Source of the DNA: Gordonia iterans
GTDB lineage: Bacteria > Actinomycetota > Actinomycetes > Mycobacteriales > Mycobacteriaceae
Length of the DNA: 64,000 nucleotides
Direction: 5' to 3'
Assembly: GCF_002993285.1 (NCBI RefSeq)
Contig: NZ_CP027433.1
Coordinates: forward strand, 3,472,001 to 3,536,000
Both the position numbers and the translations under genes were made by a program. Below, piece by piece: positions 1 through 13,200 of the stretch. Position 1 is the first letter of the stretch. Each line of letters begins with the position of its first letter. Under the pieces are notes generated by a model. It saw only the letters and a list, made by a program, of their open reading frames with translations. It searched no databases and was not told the DNA's origin.

Positions 1-511
1 CATCAAACAGATCCGCCGCCACGACCACCGAACCCGACCACGCCTCACCGGCCGGCGCCGAAACCACATTGAACGTCACATCCACCTGAGCCGGTGTCAC
101 CGGCGCCTCAAGCGGCTCCGCCGAGATTCCGGTCATCTCCACCCGCGCCCCAGACGCCGAGGCAGCCGGATCAAACGACAGCATCACCTGCGCCAACGGC
201 GCGAAGGCCTCACTGCGCACCGGATCGACCGCCTCGACCACCGACTCGAACGGCACCTGCTGGTGTGCCAGTGCCGCCAAATCCGCCATCCGCACCCGAC
301 CGAGCAGATCCGCGAACGACTCCGCCGGATCGACCTGGGTTCGCAGGACCAGCGTGTTGACAAACATGCCCACCAGCGCATCGAGCTCAGCCCTACCCCG
401 ACCTGCCACCGGCGTAGCGATCGCGATGTCCTGCGTCGCCGACAACCGGGCCAACAACGTCGCCAAAACGGCATGAACCACCATGAACGGCGTCGCACCA
501 GAGGCCCGGCT
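1..511. repeat. Long perfect direct repeat, left copy
   Basis: Every base matches 6592-7102 (offset 6591 bp, a multiple of three). The match breaks at 512 against 7103 and may continue beyond the left edge. It encodes the C-terminal part of a C domain. Perfect identity, with no synonymous differences, points to recent duplication or gene conversion, or to a misassembly. Confidence 0.95.
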
Positions 512-1235
512 CACTTCGGCGACCCGATCAGCGACCTCTGCCGGCACCGAGAAGTCCACGCTGGTGCCGACATACGACGCGACCAGCGGACGTGGGCGGT
601 CGGCCGGCAGTTCCAGCACCTCTGGAATACCGGCCAGGGCATCCCGCCAGAACGTCAGTTGGCGGCCGAGAATCGAGTCGGCCTCACCTGCCGAACCGAG
701 CACGTCACGCTGCCAGATCGCATAGTCCGCGAACTGCACCGGCAACGGCGCGAACTGCGGAGCCTCGCCTGCCAAACGCGCCGCGTACGCCGCCAGCACG
801 TCGGCTATCAGCGGGAGCATCGACTCACCGTCGACGCCGATGTGATGGGCCACCAACGCGAACAAATACCCGTCACCCCCCTCGGGGTACACAACGGCCC
901 GGATCGGCCACTGCGTGGCCACATCGAATCCAGCGGCCACCGCAGCGTGGAACTTCTCCACCGAGCGCGCCTCGATCCACGGGAGTTCCGCATCTACACG
1001 GGTCTCCGATGCTATTTGCTGAACCGGAACACCATCGACATCGGGGAAACTCGTCCGCAGCACCTCGTGCCGGCGAACCACGTCGGCGACGGCGATTCGC
1101 AATGCGATCACGTCGAGGTCTCCGGTGATCCGCATCAACGCCGGAATGTTGTACGTCGGCAACGATGGATCGAATCGGTTGATGAACCACATCCGCTGCT
1201 GCGCGAATGACAGTGGGATGTTCTCCGGGCGCGGC
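1..1235 (-). other. Gene D module 6, C domain (partial)
   Basis: The domain begins at NIPLSFAQQRMWFIN and has HHIGVDGES. It runs off the left edge at AADLFD. Bases 1-511 are identical to the equivalent part of the C domain in module 4. The A domain that would show the next residue is outside the window. Confidence 0.93.
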
Positions 1236-4200
1236 ACCGCCGCGGTCACCGGAGGCAATGCCGGGGCCTGGCCACCGGCCACGGCAGCCAGTTCCCGAAC
1301 TGAGGGCGCGTCGAACAGATCGCGGATCGACAATTCCACACCGAGCACATCGCCGGCCCGTGCGATGACGCGCATCGCCGAGAGCGAGTTACCGCCTAGA
1401 TCGAAGAACGATTCGGTGACGCTGACGCGATCCACGCCGAGTACCTCGGCGAAGACCTCCGCTACAGCCGTCTCATCGGCAGACTCCGGTGCCACATAAT
1501 CGCCGGAGCCGTCGAACACCGGTGCCGGCAACGCCTTGCGGTCCAGTTTCCCGTTCGCCGTCAACGGCAACCGGTCCACCACCATCACCAGATCCGGCAC
1601 CATGTACCGCGGAACCCGCGCACCAGCACCCTCACGCACCACCGCAGAATCGAGTTCCACCCCGTCATCGGCGACCACATAACCGATCAGCAAGTCCCCG
1701 CGCCCGGCATCCGACACGATCGCCGCAGCCGCGCCGGTCACCCCGTCAGCGGCCAGCAACGCCGCCTCGACCTCTCCGTACTCGATACGGAAACCACGCA
1801 ACTGCACCTGACCATCGGCCCGACCCAGGTACTCGATATCGCCGCCGACCCACCGCGCCAAGTCACCGGTCCGATACAGGCGGCTCCCCACACGATCCTC
1901 GGCGAACGGATTCGCAACGAACCGGCCCGCAGTCAACTCCGGCCGATTGAGGTAACCCTGAGCCAACTGCGCACCGGCCACATACATCTCACCGACCACA
2001 CCGGCAGGCACCGGCCGCAACCGGTCATCAAGGATACGAATCGCCAACGAGCTCAACGCACGACCGATGAACGACGGATCATCCACCGACACCACAGCCG
2101 GATCGATCGGCCGGAAACTGACATGCACCGTCGTCTCGGTGATGCCATACATGTTCACCAACTGCGCCGGGTCATCAGGGTTCTCGTCGAACCAGCGACG
2201 GACCTGATCGAAACCAAGCTCCTCACCACCGAACACGACATAACGCAACGCCAACTCGGCGTCCGGACGGCGACGCCGCGCATCGATGAGCTGATAGAAC
2301 GCCGACGGCGTCAGATTCAGGAACGACACCCGCTCGTCCTCGAGCACGCTCAGGAACGCATCGAAATCACGGGCCAACTCCCGATCGACCACCACCAGCC
2401 GGGCACCGGACAGCAACGGCCCCCACAGTTCCCACACCGAGAAGTCGAAGGCATAGGAGTGGAACATCGTCCACACGTCATCGGGCCGGAAATCGAAATC
2501 GGCCGCCGTGGCGCCCAACAAGGCACCCACGTCAGCATGCGTGATCTCCACACCCTTGGGCAGACCCGTCGAACCCGATGTGTAGATCACATACGCCCGC
2601 GAAGCCGGCGGCACCGTCACCGCCGTGAAACCGGCACCATCACCCTCGGCCACCAGCACGCCGGTATCCAGAACCTGCACCCCGTCACCGACACCAGCCC
2701 ACAGTTCATGACCCTGCGTCGACGCATCGGTCAGGATCACCGACACCCCCGCGTCAGCGATGATGAAATGCAACCGATCCACCGGATTGGTGGTATCCAA
2801 CGGCAGATACGCCGCACCCGCCTTCAACACACCCACGATCGACGCCACCAGATTCACCGACCGCGCCGTCGCCAAACCCACCAGATCCCCGGGCCGCACA
2901 CCAGCAGCGACCAACCCGGCAGCCACTGCGTCCGACGCCGCATCGAGCTCCGCGTAAGACAGCGACCTGCCGTCGGCGGACACCGCCACCGACGCCCCGT
3001 ACTCGCGCACCGACCCGGCAAAAGCCTCCACCAACGAACACCCCGCCGCAGCAGGGGTCACCGGTGCCGACAGCCCGGCCAACCGCACACGCTCAGCGTC
3101 ATCCAGCAGGTCCACATCACCGACCGCCATCGACGGATCAGCGGTCAACACATCCAAAACCGACACCAGCAGGGCCGCGAACTGCTCGACCGTTGCCTCA
3201 TCGAACAGGTCAGTGGCATACAGCAACGCCATATGCCATTCCCGGTCGGCTTCGATGCCGACTCCGATGTGCAGGTCATACTGCGCCGGCGGATCGTCAG
3301 AGGTGATCGGTTCCACCCGCAGGTCACCAATATCGACGGCCGAAGAGCCGACTCCACCATCCTGATCCACCGTCAGAACCACCTGCGCCAGCGGCTGGAA
3401 AGCCTCACTGCGCACCGGATTCACCGCCTCGACCACCGACTCGAACGGTGCGTCGGCATGGGCGAACGCATCCAGATCCACCGTCCGGACAACGTCCAGG
3501 AACTCGGCGAACGGCATTCCCGACGATGTCTGGGTGCGCAACACCAGCGTGTTGACGAACATGCCCACCAGCGGATCGAGCACCACATCACCGCGGCCGG
3601 CGATCGGCGTCGCCACACTCACATCATCAGTCGCACCCAGCCGCGAAAGGAGCACCGCCAGCCCAGCATGAAGCACCATGAACGGCGTCACGCCACGCTC
3701 ACGAGCCAGCGCCAATACCCGCTCACCGACTTCTTCCGGGATACCGAACTCCAACTGCTTGCCACGACCACTCGCCACCGCCGGCCGCGGCCGGTCCGAC
3801 GGCAGCTCCAGCACATCCGGCGCCCCCGCGAGTTGCCCTCGCCAATAGTCGAGTTGACGCCCGACCACCGAATCAGGATCAGCCTGAGAACCCAACACCT
3901 CATGCTGCCAGACCGCGAAATCAGCGAACTGAACCGCGAGCGCCGAGTAATCCGGTGCGCGGCCCGCGACCCGCGCGGCGTAAGCCGCAAGCAGATCACT
4001 GACCAGCGGGATCCGCGATTCCCCATCGAAGGCGATGTGATGCGTCACCAGGGCGACGACGAACTCACCCGGCGCCGACTCCCACACCCTCACCCGGAGC
4101 GGCCATTCGCGCGCCAGATCAAAACCGGTCACCACCGCCGACTCGATCTCCACCTGCGACGACACCACCGCCCAATCAAGACGGCCGGGCACCAACGACG

Positions 4201-7200
4201 GGTCACCGATCTTCTGGTAGGCGACACCGCCGTCGGACGGGAACGTCGTGCGCAGCACTTCGTGCCGAACGACGACGTCGACGATCGCCGCCCGAAGCGC
4301 GGCGACATCGAGTCCGCCGTTCACCCTCAACACCGTCGGCTGGTTGTAACCGGCAGAGCCCGGTTCAAACCGGTTGATAAACCACATCCGCTGCTGCGCA
4401 AACGACAGCGGAATCCGGTCCGGTCGCGGCACCACCGCAGTCACCGGCGGCAACGCCGCCTCCTTGCCGGCGGATACCGCGGCCAGCTCACGTACCGACG
4501 GAGAATCGAAGAGGTCCCGGATCGACAGGTCCACACCGAGAGCATCGCCGCCCCGTGCCACCACACGCATCGCGTTCAGCGAGTTACCGCCGGCATCGAA
4601 GAACGACTCGGTCACACCGACCCGATCCACGCCCAGCACGCTGGCAAACACCGCAGCGAGGGCTTCTTCGGCCTCGCCTTCGGGAGCAACGTATTCAGTC
4701 TCGGTGGACGAGAGATCCGGCGCGGGCAACGCCCGACGATCCAACTTGCCCGCCGAGTTCAGCGTCACCTCGTCCAGCAACATCCACACACTCGGACGCA
4801 TGTACTCCGGCAACGACGCCGCCACATGCACCCTCACCGCATCCAGATCCACCGACGCCGGCGAGACATACCCGACCAGGAACTCCCCACCAGCCGATGC
4901 CTGAGCGACCGTCGCCGCCGCATGCACCACCCCGAGCGCACCGGCGATCACCGACTCGATCTCCCCGAGCTCGATCCGCTGACCCCGCAGCTTCACCTGG
5001 AAATCGGTACGGCCGAGGTATTCGAGCGATCCGTCGGCCAACCGCCGGACCAGGTCGCCGGTGCGGTACAGGCGAGCACCATGAACGATGGGAGCCACCG
5101 GCTCGACAGCTACCGGAGCCAGCGGCGGCAGCGGAGCCAGCGGCGGCAGCGGAGCCAGCGGCGGCAGCGGAGCAACCCGCCCGACGGGACTTGCCGGAGC
5201 AGCCGGCGCGACAGGCGGAACCGGAGGAACCGGCGGCACGGGAGGAACCGGCGGCACGGGAGGAAGCGGCGGCACCGGCGTATCTGGAACGTTCGGCGCG
5301 GCGAACGGGTCGGCGATGAAGCGCTCCGCGGTCAGCGCAGGCTGATCGGCGTAACCCCGCGCGATCTGCACACCACCCAGATACAACTCACCCGGCACAC
5401 CATCGGGCACCAACTGCAAACGATCATCCAACACCAGCATCGAGGTGTTCGCGACCGGCCGGCCGATCGTCACCAACTCCGGCGCATCAGACACATCGGC
5501 CCAGCCCACCTCGACCGCAGCCTCCGTAGGCCCGAACAAATTATGGATCTCGGCCTGCGGCCACACCGCATGAGCGGCAGCCACCGTCGCCGGCGCCAAC
5601 GCCTCACCCGAAGCAAACAACCACTTCAGCGAAGTAAGCGATGCCAACTTGCCGCGATCGACCACATCCAAGAACACCGACAACATCGACGGCACAAAAT
5701 GCACACTCGTCGCCGACGTCTCGGCAATCAGATCCGCGATATACCCCGGATCCCGATGCCCATCCGGCTTAGCGATCACCACGGTCGCACCCGACATCAA
5801 CGGCGCATACAACTCCGGCACCGACACATCGAACGTGTACGGCGTCTTCAACACCACCCGATCACCGGCCGACCACGGGAACGCCTCCAAACCCCACCGC
5901 AGACGGTTCAGGACCGCACCATGCGACACCGTCACACCCTTGGGCACACCCGTCGACCCCGACGTGAACAACGTGTACAACGCACTATCTGCGTGCACCG
6001 GCGCCAAACGATCGGCGTCGGTCACCGCGGCAGTAGCCAGCTCCACGTCACCCGACGCATCGACCTCGACCACCCGAACCCCCGGCAGCCCCGACACCGG
6101 ATCCGGCACCACACCGGCAGCCACCAACACCAGGTCCGCGCCCGCCGTTTCAAGCATCACCCGCGCACGCTCGGCCGGAGCAGCAGTATCGACCGGCACG
6201 TACTGGCCACCGGCAGCGGTGATCGCATGGATCGCCACCAACAGTTCCACGCTGCGATCGATACACACACCGACCGCCACCTCCGGACCCACACCCGCGG
6301 CAATCAACTCCCGCGCCAACAACGCCACCCGGGCACCGAACTCGCCGTACGGCACCTCACGACCCTCACACACCAACGCCACCGCATCCGGCGTCGAAAA
6401 CACCTGCGCCGCAACAGCATCGGCCACCGAACCAGCCGGCATCTCCTCCACCGGGCCGATCCCGACCGCCAACGCCTCAGCACCCTCGCCACCGACCAAC
6501 ACCGACGCATCACCGACTGCACTGTCCGGGTCAGCAGTCAACTCACCCAGCAACGCCACGAAACGATCCGCGAACACCCGCGCCGTCGACGCATCAAACA
6601 GATCCGCCGCCACGACCACCGAACCCGACCACGCCTCACCGGCCGGCGCCGAAACCACATTGAACGTCACATCCACCTGAGCCGGTGTCACCGGCGCCTC
6701 AAGCGGCTCCGCCGAGATTCCGGTCATCTCCACCCGCGCCCCAGACGCCGAGGCAGCCGGATCAAACGACAGCATCACCTGCGCCAACGGCGCGAAGGCC
6801 TCACTGCGCACCGGATCGACCGCCTCGACCACCGACTCGAACGGCACCTGCTGGTGTGCCAGTGCCGCCAAATCCGCCATCCGCACCCGACCGAGCAGAT
6901 CCGCGAACGACTCCGCCGGATCGACCTGGGTTCGCAGGACCAGCGTGTTGACAAACATGCCCACCAGCGCATCGAGCTCAGCCCTACCCCGACCTGCCAC
7001 CGGCGTAGCGATCGCGATGTCCTGCGTCGCCGACAACCGGGCCAACAACGTCGCCAAAACGGCATGAACCACCATGAACGGCGTCGCACCAGAGGCCCGG
7101 CTGACCTCTCTGATCCGGGCGGCAACGCCAGCCGGAATCGAGAAGCCGACGCTCGTGCCCGTGTACGACGCCACGGCCGGCCGCGACCGGTCGGCCGGCA

Positions 7201-10200
7201 GTTCCAGCACATCCGGGATACCGGACAAAGTGTCCCGCCAGAACGTCAGTTGGCGACCCAGCACCGAGCCCGGATCGTCCGGCGTACCCAGCACCTCGTG
7301 CTGCCAGATGGCGAAGTCGGCGAACTGCACCGGCAACGGCGCGAACTGCGGGACCTGACCGGCACTCCGGGCGGAGTAGGCCGCCAGCACATCGGTCATC
7401 AACGGCAGCATCGACTCACCGTCGACGCCGATGTGATGGGCCACCACCGCGAACAAGAACTCGTTCTGCGTGCCCCGATGAAGGATCGCCCGGATCGGCC
7501 ACTGCTGCGTCACGTCGAACCCGGCGGCGACCACCTCGCCGAACGCCTCCAGCGATGCGGCTTCCACCCACGGGAGATCCCGGTCGACCGTCGACTCAGC
7601 CGAAATCACCTGAACCGGTACACCGCCGACGGATGGGAAGACCGTCCGCAACACCTCGTGACGGCGTACCACATCGGCAAAAGCTACCCGGAGCGCGTCC
7701 GTGTCCAGCTCACCCGACAGCTTGAGGACGGCCGGAATGTTGTAGGTCGGCGCAGCCGCATCGAACTGGTTGATGAACCACATGCGTTGCTGCGCGAATG
7801 ACAGCGGAATCCGGTCCGGGCGCGGCACCACGGCGGTCACCGGCGGCAACGCCTCGCTTCCTCTCGCGGACGCCGCGGCGAGTTCGCGGACGGTCGGCGC
7901 GTAGAAGAGATCCCGGATCGACAACTCCACGCCCAGTGCCTCACCGGCTCGGGCCACCAACCGCATCGCCGACAGCGAGTTACCACCCGCGTCGAAGAAC
8001 GACTCGGTGACACTGACCCGTTCCACACCCAGGACATCGGCGAACACCCGGGCCAGCGACTCTTCGGCGTCCCCCTCAGGTGCGACGTACTCGGCTTCCA
8101 GCGCACCGAACTCCGGTGCCGGCAACGACTTGCGATCGATCTTGCCCGCCGTATTAAGCGCGATGTCATCGACGACCATCCACACCGTCGGCACCATGTA
8201 CCCCGGCAACGCTGCGGAGGTGGAGGCCTTCACCGCATCCAGATCGAGAGTTTCTCCCGGACCGGCACAAACGTAGCCGACCAGATGCTCGCCACCATCG
8301 GGCGACGAAGCGACCGTCACCGCGGTATGCACCACACCCGGTGCCGCCGCCAAAACGGCCTCGATCTCCCCCAGTTCGATCCGCTGGCCTCGCAACTTGA
8401 TCTGGAAATCGGTACGCCCCAAATACTCCAGCGAGCCGTCACTGAGTCTGCGCACCAAGTCACCGGTGCGATACAGGCGCACACCCGGTGCCCCAAACGG
8501 ATCGGCAACGAACCGCTCAGCGGTCAAATCAGCACGCGCAGCATACCCACGCGCCAACTGCACACCACCCAAATACAACTCACCCGGCACCCCCGCAGGC
8601 ACCCGATGCAACCGCGAATCCAGCACCACCGCCGACGAATTCCACACCGGCACACCGATCGGCACCGACGAATCAACCGCCGACACCTGCCCGATCCGCT
8701 GATACGTGATCTCGATCGCCGCCTCAGTCGGACCATACAAGTTGTAAAACAACGCCTCCGGCCACACATCACGAGCCGGAGCCGCCACCGCCGGCGGCAA
8801 CGCCTCACCCGTAGTCGACACGATCCGCACCGACGACAACGACTCGAGCACAGCCCGAGGCACCACATCCAGAAACACCGACAACATCGACGGCACGAAA
8901 TGCACCATCGTCGCCCGCGTCCGGACGATCTCCTCAGCCACATACACCGGCTCCAGATGACCACCCTGCTTGAGCACCACCAGCGACGCGCCCACCATCA
9001 ACGGCGCGAACAACTCCGGCACCGAACAATCGAACGTGTACGGCGTCTTCTGCACCACCACATCACTGCCATCGATCGGCAACTCATCCAAACCCCACCA
9101 CAAACGGTTCAGCACCGCCTCATGCGTCAACGTCACACCCTTAGGCATCCCCGTCGACCCCGACGTGAACAACGTGTACACCGCCGACCCACCACGCACC
9201 GGCGCCAACCGCTCACCATCAGTCACCGGACCAGCCACACCAGAATCCGCATCCACCGGCGCGGACGCATCCACCTCCAACACGCCCACACCCGCAGCCT
9301 CAGCCGCGGCAAGAGCATCAGAAACAGCACCACGCTCAGACACCAGCAAAAGACTCACCTGGGCCGTGGTCAGCATGTACTCCACACGATCAACCGGAGT
9401 ACCCAAATCAATCGGCACATACTGGCCACCCGCAGCCACCACCGCATGCACCGCAACCATCATCTCCACCGACCGCGGAACCGCCACAGCCACCGCAACC
9501 TCAGGCCCCACACCCAACGAAATCAGCTCCCGCGCAAGCCCATTGACCCGCGCACCGAACTCGCCATACGACACCACACGCTCACCAAACACCAACGCCA
9601 CACCATCAGGCGTCCGCGCCACCTGCCCCGCCACCACATCAGCCACCGACACCACCGCAGGAAGCTCCACAGTCGGGCCCCACTCACGCGCCGCCTCAGC
9701 AGCAACGTCAGCCTCAGCCAACAACGCCACATCACCCACCGGCACCGTCGGATCTGCGGTCAGCTCACCGAGCAACGCCGCGAATCGCTCGCCCAACCGG
9801 CCGGCGGTCGACTCGTCGAACAGGTCCGTTGCGACGATCACCGAGCCCGACCAATCCTGGCCGACCGGTGCGGACTGAACATTGAACGCCACATCCAGCT
9901 GGGCCGGCGTCACCGGAGCCTCGAGCGGCTCCGCCGAGATACCGGCGATCTCCGCACCTGCCTGCGACGCCGGTGCACCCGGATCGAACGAGAGCATCAC
10001 CTGAGCCAGCGGATCGAATGCCTGTGACCGGACCGGATCAAGCGCCTCGACCACGGACTCGAACGGCGCATTCTGATTTGCCAGTGCCGCCAGGTCCGTG
10101 TCCCGGACTTGAGCCAGCAACTCAGTAAAGGTCATCGACGAGTCGACCTGGGCGCGCAACACCAGGGTGTTGACGAACATACCCACCAACGCGTCCAGCT

Positions 10201-13200
10201 CAGCCTGACCACGACCAGCGACCGGCGTAGCCACCGCAATATCCTGCGTCGCCGACAACCGCGCCAGCAACACCGCCAACGCCGCATGCACCACCATGAA
10301 CGGCGTCGCACCCGCGGCCCGGCTCACCCCCAGAATTCGGGCCCCGACCTCAGCCGGGACCGAGAAGCCGACCTCGGCACCCCGGTGTGACGCGACCGCG
10401 GGACGCGGCCGATCCATCGGCAGAACCAACACATCCGGCAACCCGGCCAACGCCTCCCGCCAGAAAGCCAACTGACGACCCAACACCGAATCCGCGTCAT
10501 CCGGCATGCCCAGCACATCACGCTGCCACAACGCGAAATCAGCGAACTGCACCGGCAACGGCACAAACACCGGCACCTGGCCGGCCGCCCGCGCCACATA
10601 CGCGGTCAACACATCACTGACCAACGGCAACATCGACTCACCATCAGCACCGATGTGATGCGCCACCACCGCAAACAAATACCCGTCGCCCTCACGACAG
10701 ATCACCACGCGAATCGGCCACTGCACCGTGACGTCGAAACCCGCCGCCACCGCCGAACCGAACGCCTCCGCCGAATCAGTCTCGATCCACACCAAACCCG
10801 AATCCACCGACGACACCGGAGCTATCACCTGAACCGGCACACCGGCCACATCCGGGAAACTCGTCCGCAACACCTCATGCCGTTGAACGACATCCACCAC
10901 GGCGGCCCGCAAAGCATCGACGTCCACCGCACCCGACAACCGCAACACCGCCGGAATGTTGTACGTCGGCGCCTCCGGCTCCAAACGATTGATGAACCAC
11001 ATCCGCTGCTGAGCAAACGACAACGGAATCCGGTCCGGACGCGGCACCACCGCCGTCACCGGCGGCAACGCGCGGCCGCGATCAGCCACCCCCGCCACGA
11101 GCTCACGCACAGACGGCGCATCGAACACATCCCGCACCGAGAACTCGACTCCGAGCACATCCCCAGCCCGCGCCGCCAGCCGCATCGCACTCAGCGAGTT
11201 ACCACCCAGATCGAAGAACGACTCGGCCACGCTCACCCGTTCAACACCCAGAACATCGGCGAACACAACCGCCACGGCAGCCTCCGCCTCACCCGACGGC
11301 GCCACATACTCGGCTTCCAGCACCCCGAATTCCGGCGCCGGCAACAACTTACGGTCGATCTTGCCCGCAGTATTCAAAGCGATATCGTCGACGACCATCC
11401 ACACCGACGGCACCATGTACCCCGGCAATGCCGCCACCGCCGACGCCTTCACCGCCTCCAAATCCAGGGACTCCCCCGGACCGGCACACACATACCCGAC
11501 CAAATGCTCGCCGCCGTCCGGAGAAGGCGCGACTGTCGCCGCCGTCAACACCACACCCGGCGCAGCCGCCAAGACCGCCTCGATCTCGCCCAGCTCGATC
11601 CGCTGACCCCGCAACTTCACCTGGAAATCCGTACGACCCAGATACTCCAGCGTCCCATCCGGCAGCCGCCGAACCAGATCACCTGTCCGGTAGAGCCGAG
11701 CGCCCGGCTCCCCATACGGATCGGCGATGAACCGCTCGGCAGTCAGATCCGCGCGCATGGCATAGCCGCGCGCCAACTGCACACCACCCAGGTAGAGCTC
11801 ACCCGGAATCCCCGCCGGCACCCGCTGCAGACGCGCATCGAGCACCACCGCCGACGAATTCCACACCGGCACACCGATCGGCACCGTCGGATCATCGACA
11901 TGCACCTGACCGATCGACTGGTAGGTGATCTCCACCGCCGCCTCGGTAGGACCGTACAAGTTGTAGAAGAGCGCCTCCGGCCACACCGTACGCGTCGACG
12001 ACGCCACCGCAGGCGGCAATGCCTCGCCCGTCGTCGACACGATCCGCACCGACCGCAACGCTTCCAGCTGCGACGGCGGCACCACATCCAGGAACGCCGA
12101 CAGGATCGACGGCACGAAGTGCACCATCGTCGCACCTGTACGGGCGATTTCCGAAGCCACGTACACCGGTTCCAGGTGCCCACCCTGCTTCAGCAGGACC
12201 AGCCTCGCACCCACCATCAAGGGAGCGAACAACTCCGGCACCGAACAGTCGAATGTGTACGGGGTCTTCTGCACCACCACATCGGTGCCATCGATCGGCA
12301 ACTCGTTCAGACCCCACCACAGACGATTCAGCACCGCATGGTGCGTCAGCGTCACGCCCTTCGGTCGGCCTGTCGACCCCGAGGTGAACAGCGTGTACAC
12401 CGCCGCGTCGCGGCGCAACGGTGTCAGCCGGTCGGTGTCGGTCACCCGCGCCGCGCGCGGTCCCGCATGGTCGACGTCGATGCCGGCGTCCACCTCGATC
12501 GACTCGATTCCGGTACCCGCCGCGGCGGCCACCGCACCCGCTGCGACCGTACGATCGGAGATCAGCAGCAGCTTGGCCTGCGAGGTGCGCAGCATGTACT
12601 CCGCACGGTCAGCGGGAGTGTCGAGGTCGATCGGAACGTACTGGCCGCCCGCGGTGATCACCGCGTGTATCGCGACCATCATCTCCACCGACCTCGGCAG
12701 GCACAGCGCCACCGAGGTCTCTGGGCCCACGCCCGCGTCGATCAATGATCGGGCGAGCAGGTTGACCCGCGCGGCGAACTCGCCGTAGGTGACCTCTCGG
12801 TCTCCGGCCACCAGTGCCACTGCCATCGGCGTCCGCTGTGCCTGATCGGCCAGGGTGTCGGCGACTGTCACGGCTTCCGGGAGCTGATGCAGGGGCCCGC
12901 GTTCGAGTACCGCGATGGCGCCGCTGTCATCGGGGCCGAGGAGCTGGACCTCGTCGAGGGGAACGTCGGGGTGTCTGGCGGTGAACCGCAGGATCTGCGT
13001 GAGGACCCGGCTGAACTCGGCGACCTGCGCCTCGTCGAACACCGACGGCAGGTACTTCAGCCGGAGCATCAGCTGGTCGCCGATCTCCGCGCTGACCAAG
13101 GTGAGTGGGAAGTGAGTTGCATCCCGGCCGGACACTCCCTGCAGGGCCAGGCCGCCCAGCGGCGCCTCGACGATGGAGTCGGTGTCGACGGGATACGACT

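Larger units (their letters stand above)
4470..7825 (-). other. Gene D module 4, C-A-PCP with proline-rich insert (code DVPHFSLVE)
   Basis: C domain with HHIGVDGES; its downstream half is the right-hand copy of the 511-bp repeat. The A domain has FDVSVPE, SVHFVPS, LFASGEALA and NLFGPTEAAVE. A 74-codon Pro-rich stretch separates ADPF from GARLYRTGD, where other A domains here have about three residues. All downstream motifs (LGRTDFQVKLRGQRIELGE, NSAGKLDR) are intact. PCP FFDAGGNSLNAM near 4585. Confidence 0.9.

Noticed and set aside
5088..5345. A Gly-rich plus-strand frame (GASGGSG and GGTGGT repeats) that looks like a PGRS or collagen-like protein
   Set aside because: It is the reverse strand of the Pro-rich insert in gene D and runs on into the antisense of ordinary A-domain sequence.
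2123..7801. A 5.7-kb open frame on the plus strand, and similar long ones at 20639-24418, 52468-56040 and 30731-33073
   Set aside because: They lie opposite verified NRPS domains, encode Arg/His-rich sequence without any domain, and repeat with the same period as the modules. They are antisense shadows of GC-rich coding sequence.
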